64,000 nucleotides of DNA, taken from assembly GCA_037976565.1 (NCBI GenBank), contig CP137672.1, positions 31,191,218-31,255,217 on the forward strand. The letters run 5' to 3'. Position numbers and translations under genes: made by a program. The notes beneath the pieces were generated by a model. The model saw nothing but the letters and a program-made list of their open reading frames with translations. It was not told the origin of the DNA and did no database searches. The stretch is from Mesocentrotus franciscanus. Lineage: Eukaryota > Echinodermata > Echinoidea > Camarodonta > Strongylocentrotidae. Below, one piece after another: positions 1-12,400 of the stretch. The number at the start of each line of letters is the position of its first letter. The stretch's first letter is position 1.

Positions 1-246
1 CCCAGCACTTGGACCATAGGGCTGCCATTTTTATTCATTTTTCTTCAATATATCTCTTTACAAGTGTGTTCAAATTTGTGGATGATTCGTCCCTGAATGC
101 ATATAAAGAGATTTTTAAAAAATAGCAATCACCTGCTTCAAAGATCGACACCTATGTCATGATACCGCGCTGGTATTATTCATCTCTAAATCAAATATAT
201 ATCCAATAGTTTTTCAATGCTTCTGACCATCATGCAGCAATAGCAG

Positions 247-449
247 AAATTGGTGGCATCGGGAACCTTCGTCTGCTCTACATGACTGCCATTCCTAACA
301 CGACCCAGATCTACGCCAACACAAGCTGCGGGATCCCGCAAGAGGAAACGTGGCATATCTTCAGGGATGCCAAGTCCGGTGATCTTCCGTGGCCTGGGCT
401 CATCTTCGGTGTCTTCATACTAGGACTCTACTTCTGGTGCTCGAACCAG
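247..449 (+). CDS. SLC5A: SLC5A exon (external loop plus membrane span), first exon in window
   Basis: The reading frame gives [17 protein letters not shown], then [28 protein letters not shown] and LYFWCSNQ, in the order found in SGLTs. The ATG at 282 is an internal methionine, not the start. I place the acceptor at tagcag (241-246) because it supplies the first codon GAA across the junction; the upstream cag at 235-237 is an alternative. The donor is GTGAAA at 450 and the exon ends in phase 0. Confidence 0.88.
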
Positions 450-3400
450 GTGAAAATTGTTTTAACAGTTCTAAATTTTTTTGAGGTGGGGATGGGGGGC
501 TCTTAGCTCAAATCCCCCTCTCCAAACAAAACAAACAATCCACTTTTCTGAACAAAGACATTATTCTTCTAGAAAAGCTCCTTTGTCTTGAATGTTTTGA
601 TACACAAAGAACAATGGAAGGTATAATATTAAAAACAAGAACAAAGAACAAGCCCCGTACTCAGTGTAATATTTCGATTGCAATGATAGCAAATTCAAAA
701 TAGTCCAAATGCACCCAGAATCACTCTGGCTCACACAATATACACTATCAGTGCTACCAGTGTTGTAGCCTTGGTCCAACGAATTTTCTATCATGAGGGA
801 GGGAGGAGGCATCGGCTTTACTCGGTAAATGAAATGAAATACGAAGAACAAGTCCTTCGAGTAAGGGGAAAAAATGACGAATGGGCTTGTACCTTCTTTC
901 TCTTCATGTTGCTTTCCACTCTCTCTATCTTCGTCTTTTGTTTCTCCCCTTCTTTTCGCCATTTAATAGGGGTACGCTTGCCCTCTGTCTCCCTGCAGCT
1001 ACGCCATAGCCATTTATCGACATTGAATATGGAGAGAATACACTGTAATACTATTGTTATGGCGCAGTATCCTATACCCTCAAAAAACACCGATGAAAAA
1101 CACCGATTGAATTAGCCGTATGTAAACAAAGGTGAAACCGACGGTTGCCCGTGTCACGGGCCAGAGTGTCCGGGTGGCGATCTGTGTCCGCAGACACAGA
1201 TCGCCGAAAATTGGGTGGCGAGACGCGTCTTACTTCGGCGATATGTGTCTTAGGTCGGACACATGTCGCCGCTTAAGTCACGGCGAGATGTGTCCACTGG
1301 CGAAATGCGTCCTGAACCCTACAACTTAAAAAATCGACTTAAAATGTATATACCTCCACTCTGCTCCACTTGATTGTATCTTACCATTAATATTGTATTT
1401 TTATGTAACATAAGACAAGAGAGATGTACTGTTTACTCCCAAATCGTTTGTTGGCTACAGTTTATATCAAATTAATAACACCATAAAAATGGCTAAACGT
1501 ACGAGTCTAGCCCCAAACGGAACAGTACTACACCATACAATTGGCTGTACGTACGAGACTAGCCCTTGACACTGGCGACCAATAAGCCTGCGACCAATAC
1601 GTTGGAAGCCCACAATGTTAGCGCTTGATGAGGAAGCCAGCCACCAAACGGGGTTGTAGTGTTTCCAAATCGTCTAATCGAAAAGGAAAAAATACCGGTT
1701 TGAGCCCAACTTCAATCTGAAACGGTAAAACCCGGAAAAAAACTGTCGGCATGTGACACATGTTTGGCAGTAAAGAACAACTTTACCGCTTTTACATGGT
1801 GTGGATCAATATGTAACGGAAACGTCATACGATTTTTTTTTTTTGAAAGACTTCAAACTTAGAGCCGAATTGTTGCCATTATTGTGTAGATAAGCCCTCG
1901 ATATGCCGGTTTGAGCCCTAACTTCAATCTGCAGAAGACAAAAAAAATATTGGCACGTGACAAACATATGCGCCCTAATTAGGAGTAATGATCAAAAACA
2001 TTTAATTTGATAAGCTCTTTATCTTATTGAAATATTATACAATACTTTATATGGCCTTTAAATCTAAATACTGTTTGAGTTATATATTTTATTAAACGTT
2101 ATGCGTTAATTAATGGCCGATTTCCATCTGAAGCTCTAATATAATTTACCAACTGTGAAAACCTGCCAAAAATAACTTGAAACTCAAGTATTTTATATTT
2201 TGTTTAGTTCAATCTTTTTATTTAGCAATAGTTTGCAAATGCTTAAAATTACCTACATCTATTTGTTTAAGTTTCTAAACTCAATAGAATTGCATGTTCC
2301 TATAAAAAGGGCGTATTATATAACCTCAACTTGAAATTGAAATGTCAAAATTCGATAGAAATGCGTGTTCCTAAATCTAAAAGGGCATATTATAATCTCA
2401 AATCGCTATTCGGGTCGCTATTCATACAAATTAGATAAGCAATGAACAAAATGATAATAACAAAGGGAAATATTGGATGGGGACGCCCCGCGGCTGTGGC
2501 GTAGCTGCGGGCGGGGGCTACACATGGCCCCGAATATTTGTCTCTTTAAGAAGTATATTTTACCTTTTATCTTTGATAATTATAAAGAGACATCCCCATA
2601 ATCTAGCTAATATATTTCCCCCGCTCCTGCGGTGACGAAAAAAGTAGTAAAACATCTTATCATATCATAATTTGTCCGCCTTATGGGAAATGTTGCCCCA
2701 CTACCCTGCCCCCGACTAATCTTATCCAGGCTATGCCACTGAGACATTAAGTAGAACAAGCAGGCCCACTATCACTGAGTTTGCTATTTCAGAAACTAGT
2801 AATTGTTTATAAACGAAAATAATTTTGTTGTAGCAAGTAGGTTTAAGTGGGACTTATGGACCTACAAATCATTATAGCCTCAGCCATATCCAGGCATCCA
2901 GAAGCTCTTCAATTAATAGCCAATGAAGACTGATAGATTTTCGTTTTCCAGGAATTATCATACCTCAGGATACGAGTAATCATATTGATTAACCTAACTT
3001 CATTTATCCATAATCTTGATTTCCTGAAACTTTCCTAACACCGAAACCAAATGGGTTTGGACCGGACCATGAGCCTAGTTACTGCCCGGAGAGGGATGAG
3101 GGGGCACTTCAAATTGTTTTTTTTTGGGGGATAGGGGCTTGAACACTTTCGGACCTTGAAGGGTTTTTTCGCGTCATGTAGCGTAAAAATTGGGGTAGGA
3201 TATATATAGCCCAGGCGCGGATCCACGTGGGGCGAGGGCGCCCGACGGCCGCCCCCACCTGGCAAAAAAGTTTAGAGAAAAGATGGTAACTACAAATTTT
3301 CCTTTTCGTTTGCTCAATGGGAGGGTTTTGAGTTTTTTTGTTTCTTTGTTTATTTTACTTAGTGCTCACACTACTCCCCACTGAGCGAAATATCGATCGG

Positions 3401-6400
3401 CGCGATTTTTACATTTCAGGCCGCCCCTATTGGAAAATCCTGGATCCGCCCCTGCTAAAGCCCTCGTAACATCAATAGCCCTCGTAGCATGATTATAAAT
3501 GGATTTGAATAATTATTACATCATTACATGTATATTTTCTGTGTTGCTTTGAATTTATGTCTCGAATTTTTCTGAACCTGATTGCATATTAATGTTTAAA
3601 TTCCGTATTTTTCCTGTGTTTGTTCTGTATTTATCATTATATCCTGCCTCCTTGTCGCTACGAGGGCTATATATATCGCACCCCTAAATAAAAATAAATA
3701 AATAAAAAAATCTCTCACGCCCCTCACCGCGGCTACGCCACAGCCGTGGGGTGTCCCATATTCATTATTTCGCTTTCTTATCATTTTGTTCATTGCTTAT
3801 TTCATATTCATTTTTGAATGAATAGCGACCCTCGATCACCCCGTATTATATAGCGACCCTCATTTCGTATTATGAATATAATATAGCGACCCTCATTTCG
3901 TAATATGAATAGCGACCCTCATTGTCAATAGCGATATTGTCAATAGCGACCCTCATGTCCTATTATGAATAGAGACCCTTTTCTCAAATTATGAATAGCG
4001 GTCCTTATGAAAAGCGAGGTTACCCCTCGTGTTTTGCTATGATATGAAATCTGTTATTTTGCTGTGACATTGGAGACTCTGGTGAAAGCTTTTGTCCAAT
4101 CTTTCTTCTCTTTATCAATATCATCCATGTTACATTTTCACTTTTTGTTTTTTTATTTCGAAGACACCATAGCCTGAATTCTATCATTCTTTTGTTGCGC
4201 TAACTACGACCAAAGTCTTATTGGTCGCTTGATCGAAATATAGAAGAGATCTTTCTGTGCGGTGAACTCTGAGTCTAAGACCCAAGAAACTCGAAGGTGA
4301 GTCGTGCTATAATTATCCATATATTTAATATATTCCGCTACAATCATGACTGCCATGTACTTTAGATACATTTCTATTTTCTAGTGCTTTCATACTATTT
4401 CAGGATTTCATACTAGATCTAGATGTTTTGGAAATAACATACTGTGCAATCTACTCTCGAACTTTTCAGTTTTTGTCGTCATGAGCTAGTTTTCAGCCTT
4501 CCCAGACTTTAGGGGGACAATGTCGGGGAATTTCCGTGCAAATTAAAGAATAAGAAGAAGTTCGAACTCATAGACCTAATTACATTTTTAAGTTAACCGT
4601 TCAATTTCGTAAGTTTCTTGCATCAGTGATCAGAATAAATTCGAGTTATACTGCAACAGATTACCCTATTCCAATCTAGGTGGGTCTTAAATGGTGGATC
4701 TATTCTGAAAAGTGAAATGAGTCGTTAATTATACAATGGCAATGGCACTGCTACTGCTACTACTAGTACTAGACTCTATACTATACTATAGACTTTGTAT
4801 GTAGGCCTACAGTATAGTGCTAGTGCTATCCTGCTACATGCCGTACGCATGCATGCATATCTGTGTGTGTTTAAAATAGTCATCGAAGTAGTCATCGAAG
4901 TCAAAGTAGTCTAGATCTACTGCATGTTGCCTGCCCGGTTTCCGGTCACATGAGCGGTTTTTCACAGATAACTTCTCTGGCAATGAATTATATAGGCGCT
5001 AATATATTCTACTACTACTACATCACTTTGTCGCGAAAATTCTAACAAATCATACGATGCCATTCTTTCTCGTGAAGTTCCAAACATTAAATGTCCCTAG
5101 TTCGCCGTCTGCGTGGAGCATTTTTCCTGCCCTTTTCCACTCTCAGAGTCGGACTCGAGATCAAGGCTTTTAGATAAATCTCAAATAATTTGTCTTGATG
5201 AATTAATTTGTTCAATTGCAGTGTTTCTATCTCCCTGATCCAAGTGTTATTAATGCCACTCTATAAAGTATGTGTTCATGGCATGCCAAAGTGGATGAGG
5301 TATTGAGTTGTACTGAACGAAACAAGATGACTGTCATTTATAATAATACATAAGATTTGTAAGGCACCAAATCCACTTGACAATCAAATGCTCAAGGTGC
5401 AGCTTGTGCAAAAGATGAAATACATGATAAATAGACAAAAGTACAATAGGAAAGGTATGATGGTTGTTGACAAATTCAGTTGGTCATGTCAGTTCTCATT
5501 TGCGAATATGTAGAACTGTGATGGGCTAATGTAGCTTTACAAGCTCAATTGATGAGATAAACTGAGCACAGCATAAAGGTATATTTTGTGGGGCAGTTTT
5601 TAAACAAGAGCGCTGTCTTTTCGTTAAATTAGTTGTCTGTGAACTGTGAAAGATAACAATAATAAGACAATTATTAAAAGATGACCAATTTTTCTATCGA
5701 ATGCGAAAACATGTCAAAATGCGGATAGGGCCTATAGATGTAGGGAAAATTATGAGAAAGATTTTATCTTTCGTTTCGATATCTTTTCCTCAGATTAACT
5801 TTAACAGAAGAACCCAACTCATGGAACTTATTATAGACATTGCCACAAATGTTGAAGATGCAAGATGGTATGGACACCTAAAGATTTCACATAAAAATTG
5901 ACAGGTATAGGCCTACATGTACGTCTATTTATAAACATGATGGTGTAATATTCAGTGATCTTGAAATTGATTTTCCTTAATATATGTAGGTAAACCATGA
6001 AAAGATATATAAAAAGAGATATATGAGTACAATTGTGGAGTAAATGTGATAATTTTGGATTGTTTTTCAAAATGTTTTAAACATTTGTAAATAGAATGTA
6101 TGGAAGTGATTCATTTCTAGGATGGACTAATGTGGCCACAGTAAAGTGGTATCATTTGAATATTTTTTATATTGTGGGGTGTCAGGAAGAGTTTGGAAAC
6201 AATGTTTCCAAAGTCAGTAGATTTACAAATTTGTCAGAAACAAGTTCTGTAAATGACCTGTCACAAATTTGTATGAGGAGGGAGGGGGACAGAAGAGGTA
6301 AAATCTTGATCATCAAACACTGCCCCACGTGAACATGTATCCTTGTTGAGAAGACTTAATGATGAACATTAGTGCAATTATAATTTGTGTATACTGCTTT

Positions 6401-9400
6401 TACATATTTCATTTTCATTTTTTTTCTTCATTTTTTAGGATGATGCTTTCCCATAGGAGATGAACGCCGATGGAGCAAGATGACAACTTGAGGAGACAAA
6501 GGCAGAACAACAAAATAATGGGCCGTTTTGGAGAGGTACATGGTTATGAAAGTTTCCTTCTACCCTGACAACAATCTCTTTTCAAATTTTCCTTTTTCTG
6601 TTTGTTGAGACCATTGGAGTCCAGATTACAGGGACTCCATGTGTATACAGACAGAAATGGGGAAATCTAACCATGATAACAAGTTGATTTGAATCATAGT
6701 AGAAATATCATCAAAAAACAAATGAAGGTTATAGAGTACCGAAGTGTGATGTATTGGCCAAGTTGTCAAGGGTGCTGGTTCCAAACAATTTTGTGCTAAA
6801 CAATGGCGTGGTGATAACACCAGCGCCACACACTGAATTTGCCCAGGTCCATCCCGTTGCTTGAATGATTTTGCGGTGAACCTCATGCGCAGGCTCTGTT
6901 GATTGGAACCAGTAACCAAGACGACGATGAAATATGGCATTTATAGCCCTTCGGTACTATTAAGTTTGACAGTTTGGTTCATTTAATAAATACATGTAGA
7001 TGAAAATCTAAGAAATTATTTATTAGCTCACCTCAGCAAAATGCTCAACTTGACAGGAATCGTCCTTGGGAAAGGAAGTATCTAAAGTTGTTGATATGAG
7101 GTAACCATCTGGCATGGGGCAGCCCCAGGTGCCCCAGGGTCATATTTTGATATACTCTTACTTCTATAAAAGGATTGCTGGAATTTAAGCAAACTTGATA
7201 GGAATTATCCTTGGGTGAAAGGGATCTAACTTTGTGAGAATGAGTCTCTCTGACATGTGGGCAGCCTCTCCCCAAAATTGCCCCAGGGACTACGGTTATA
7301 AAATTTCAATGTCTTCCTTAAAAAAAACTACATATAACTTTCACAAATGTATTTTCTAGAGAGAGGAAGGGGGGGATGGTACTGGATGTGGATTGACATA
7401 CTACCTCTCATGTAAGCATAATGTCCGCGAAACTCTTGATTCAATTTTTCAACTCACACTGAAATAGCTACATGTGGTTATAATGGTTTAATTGCCCTAA
7501 CCACCCCCGACCTCCCCTAAAAAAAGTTGTTTTCATTTTAGGTAAAGTAAAATCTTGATCATCTACCCATGGACCTACTACGAACACTGCCCCCAGCTGA
7601 ACATATGTATCCTTGTTCAGAAGACTGATCAACATGAGGGCAATTATAATTTGTGTATAATGCTTTTGCATTATTTTAAATTTTAGGATGATGCTTCACC
7701 ATAGGAGATGAACGCTGATGAAGCAAGATGACAACTTGAGGAGACAAAGGCAGAACAACAAAATAATGGGCTGTTTTGGAGAGGTACATGGTTATGAAAG
7801 TTTCCTTCTCTAACAATCTCTTTTAAAATCATCCCTTTTCCGTTGTTGAGACCACTGGAGTCAGATTACAGGGAATCCATGTGTATACAGACAGAACTAG
7901 GCAAATCTAACCTAATCTAACATTTATTTGTCAAATAAACCCAACTGTCAACCTTAAAGGGAGTGTAGACTGACGAGACTAAGTGTCTTTCCCATGGCCT
8001 GACTCGGGGCTAATCGAGATTAAGTCGCTGACTACCGTTAATCCAGTCCATTCGTTTACGTGCAGTTGTCCAAAAGAAGACGTAGATGGCATTAACCAGT
8101 ATTTGCCAAGCTACACGGCCTTTAATAAAAATTGGATTTGGTAATTCTCAAAAAAAACATATTTAAATATTACATGTACTTTCTATTAACGGATGGTTCC
8201 AGTCAAGTATGGTTAACCTCACATTTTCAGAGATTTCGCTGCAAGTCTTATGTACATTCTGATACCATTTTCGTCGAAATCCGATATACCTGTAAGGTGT
8301 AACAATTACAACTAGTATGCGCATGTCATCAAAAAGTGCAATACTTGCATATATTCATGTACAAGCAGAAATGTGTAGCGCATATCACATTTTAAACGTC
8401 TCTATGCGCTTCCAAATTTAGAAATTATTAACCGGCTTTAGCTGTGCCACCATTACGGCGCTCTAGCATTTCAAGGAATTAATTCCAGCCATTTACCTCA
8501 CCCAGGTCGAGTGTGGCAAATGTAGATTAATGTCTTACTAAAGAACATTGGTGATGCAGCGGAACTCGAACAGCGGACCTTGTGATCCGCAGTCCGATGA
8601 CATATCCACATATGCAGGTTTAGATGTATTTCTTCAGAAGTGGGAGCTTTGAGCTTCTCTAGTTCTGGTAGCAAAAAAGGAAATTAGAATGTTACTTGTT
8701 AAATATGTCCTTATACATGTAATGTTCCAAATTGCATCAAAAGATGTCAATTGTATCAAAATGTGCCAGACATGTTCTTGTTCCGTGCATGATTTCTGAT
8801 GAATTTGAATTTTCTTTTTTCTTTTCATGCAGCATTCAAATGGACTTCCAATTCAGCTCTTTTTCATTGGTAACTAGGCCCAGGCTTTGACGGCTGTAGA
8901 AGGAGGAGGCATCAATCGTCAGACGATAGCAGTTTGCACCTGTGCTCGGGCTGCCCCCAGTCATTTAAAATGTGGGCATGTACCGTTGATCTAAATACAG
9001 TGGAACCTCGTTATGATAAACACTATAATTATCCAAATGTAATTTTGATGGTCCCACTTCTTTGTATTCTGGTTTTGGGCCCTCATATAACAAGGCTCCA
9101 ATATAACTACAATGTAGGTAATTTCCTTGTGACTTCTCTTTACCAATCATTAGTCATTATGTAAATGCACCATTTTCTATGAAAACTTAATTTACCACTG
9201 CACATGTGCAAGGAATTACGCAGTCAAAGATGTACATATTATATTATAATATGTGTTTCAATCTATCACTTCCAGTTTTATATTGCACATTTTTTGGCAT
9301 ACAAAGCCATTTTTTATTACAAAAATTCAATCTCGTTTTCTAAATTAAATATCAATACCATTAAGTAATTGTTGTACTTTTCTATTAAATGTAATTAGGG

Positions 9401-12400
9401 ATGAATACAAGATTGATACGGTATAATTTGCCATCATTATTTCACATAAATATGTCTTGGTAGTTAAAGGTACATGTAGTCCAGAATGTGTGGTGAAGAA
9501 TATAGACCAAAGGAAGAGTGTAGGGTGGGTTGTGAAAAATTGTTGGGTGAAACGTATGATTGTGAAAGGCAGAATGGAAGGCCCATAATGAATATGTGAT
9601 TGTGAAAGGATGAGAAAAAGGAAGGGAATACAGGAAGTAGATTGAATGCACTGATTTATAGTAGATGTCATTGATGAATTACAAATGAATGAGTTAGGAT
9701 AACATGTGTGAATGAAAGTTGACCGAAGGATACAAGAGCTGAATAAACACGTACATGTATAATACATTCATTCACATTCCTCCTTATATTACCCAGGGGG
9801 CAAACTCCCATATTTTGGAGGAACTCGCATGTCGAGATATAAAAAGTAGTCCTATATAAGTGCATCATATGACCACTTCGCGACATCCCTATGGTGGACT
9901 ACTTTAATAGAAAATGCATGGTGGGCCCTTCCAGGGAGGTCAAGTTTGGCCATCATTTTACCAAGATACTTCATACATTAATCGCACAAATAGTGCCTAA
10001 TGTGTTTGTGTGCTGGAAAAGGGTATGGTGGGGGGCAGACAAAAAATCTGCATCACCCCACTCTTACATGCAGGCCCGCTGAATGTTTTTCATAGTGGGT
10101 GGGGGAGGCTAAAGTATATATGATCAGGTAGAGCGTAGCGTAAATTGGAGGGGGTCAAGGGGTGGAGCCCCCGGAAGCTCAGGGGGTATGGGCATTTAAT
10201 TCAGTCAGATGAGCATATTTTGATACCTTATTTGTGACACTGGCAGGTCACTAATTGGCGTGGGGTCCAGGGGGCAGAGCCCCCGGAAGCTAAGGGGTTT
10301 TAGGGAATAAATGAGGTCAGATGAGCATCCATGCAGGGGCCCACCTTAGTGCCATTGGTTGGGTCGTGGCAAAGCCCCGGAAGCTCAGGGTTTTAAGCGT
10401 TTAATTAAGGTCAGATGAGCATATTTTGATACCTTATTTTTGACACTGGCAGGACACTAATTGGCGTTGGGTCCAGGGGCGGAGCCCCAGAAGCTCAGGG
10501 GTTTTAGGCATTTTATAACGGTCAGATAAGCATTCAGGGGCCCGCCTTAGGGCCCTAGGTGGAATCCAGGGGGCACAGCTACCGGAAGCTCAGAGGTTTG
10601 AGGCTTTAATCAAGGTTAGATGAACATATTTTTATGTATTTTGTGACACTGGCAGGTCACTTTTCTTTCTTTCTTTTTCTCTTTCTTTCTATTTCTCGTT
10701 AATATACTTTTTCAAAAAAAGTGGGGGCTCGAGGCCCCGAGCCCCGCCGTTCCTCGGGCCTTGACATTTAGGCCTCTAAATAAGCACATTTCTTGCCTGA
10801 CTGTAAATATAGGAATTTGTCATTTTCCAACAAACGCATAAACAATTATAATTTACTAAAAAGTAAACTTTTGCCCCCGATCCACAACTTGTTGGCGGGA
10901 AAATTGCAACTGATATCCCCCTTTTTTTCTTTTCTAATTCTTCCTCTTTTTTTCTCCTTCTTTATCTCCTCTTTTCCTTTTTTTTTTTTTTCCTTTCCTT
11001 CCTTCTCTCTTGTTTTTTATGGGGTAACAGCCTAGGAGGTAAGGCCCTTTCGCCCCATCTTCTTCTTTCCCCTTTTTTCTTCTTCCTCTTCTAACTTTCC
11101 CTTTCTCTCCTTCCCTTTCCTTCTTTTCCTTCTCTCTCTCTCTCTATTTGGCGGGGGAAGGCCCTCGGCCCCTGGATCCACGCCTGGGGGTCTGAGTTGG
11201 AGCAGTACAATTCATTAAAATATATAGTGTGTCAGGTATCACATTTCATTAAATTTTTGCAAACATATTATGATCTTTATAATTCGATATTCATGTCCTG
11301 TAGGTAGCAAGTAGTGCTATTTATTAAGCTTCAGGATTATTTTTTTTAAAGTCGTAATGACCCGTAGCACAGAAAGACTCGCATCACAGTGGACCAGGAA
11401 ATGCTAAGTAATAAACATGATATAGCAACATTGTATCGGAAAAGCCCACGATATTCAAATAAAAACATAATGTGGTACAGAGGTGGCGGAGCGTCTTTAA
11501 AAGTTGGGGGCACCATAAAAGGGCACTTTCTTGAAGAAAGAGGCACTTAAAAAGATAACCTCAAAGCAAAAATATACAATTTTCAAACATTGGTATACAC
11601 ATGTACCCTTATAATTATTGTGATTGATACATTTCAATATCAGGGATGATTTCACTGTTTATTATGATTTTGCGGCTGGGTGTGATGGTCTGAATTTCCA
11701 TTTTCGAGTGAGCAATGAGAGCGAGCAAAAATTGTAAGATTTATGAGGACACAATTAAAGAGGACAAATCCAATCCTGATGGGGTTTTAACCACAATCTC
11801 ATCATGAAAGACTGAAAAGATTTGTAAATACATGATGTAGTTACATAATTTACAGCAACTGAAAATATGCGAGAACATGGCAATGAGTTTGAGGGTGAAC
11901 ACTCGAGAAAAAATGCTATTAGTCGCTTTAAATTAGGAGCACATGTTACGTAGAAAGGAAAAAGGGGCACTTATTACAAAGGAAAAGAGGCATGCATCTA
12001 TCAGATTTTAATAAGGGCATTATTCTATCAGAGGTTAAAAGGGGTTTTATGAGACGTGGAAAGGGCTCTTAATAAAAAGGAACAAAGGCACTTGTAAGAA
12101 AGGAAAAGGGATCACTTGTGAATAGTAAAAAGGGGCACTAATCAGAGATTAAAAGGAGCACTTATTAAAAAGGAAAACGGGCACATGTCAGATTTGAATA
12201 GGGGCATTTACACAGTTGAAAAGGGGCATTTGTAAGAAGGGGAAAAGTGTCACTTATCAGAAGGAAAAAGGGCAATTATATGAACAAGGAAAAGGTCATA
12301 TGTCAAACTAAAAGGGCTATTTATTTGAAGAGGAAGTAAAAGGGGACATTTTCCTCTGTAAAAAGGGGAACTTTGGGGTACTGGAAAAGTGTTGGGGGCG

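Noticed and set aside
9345..9767. 140-codon minus frame rich in Thr, Ser, Phe
   Set aside because: Lies over a degenerate purine-rich repeat (ttgtgaaaggatgagaaaaa); no family resemblance.
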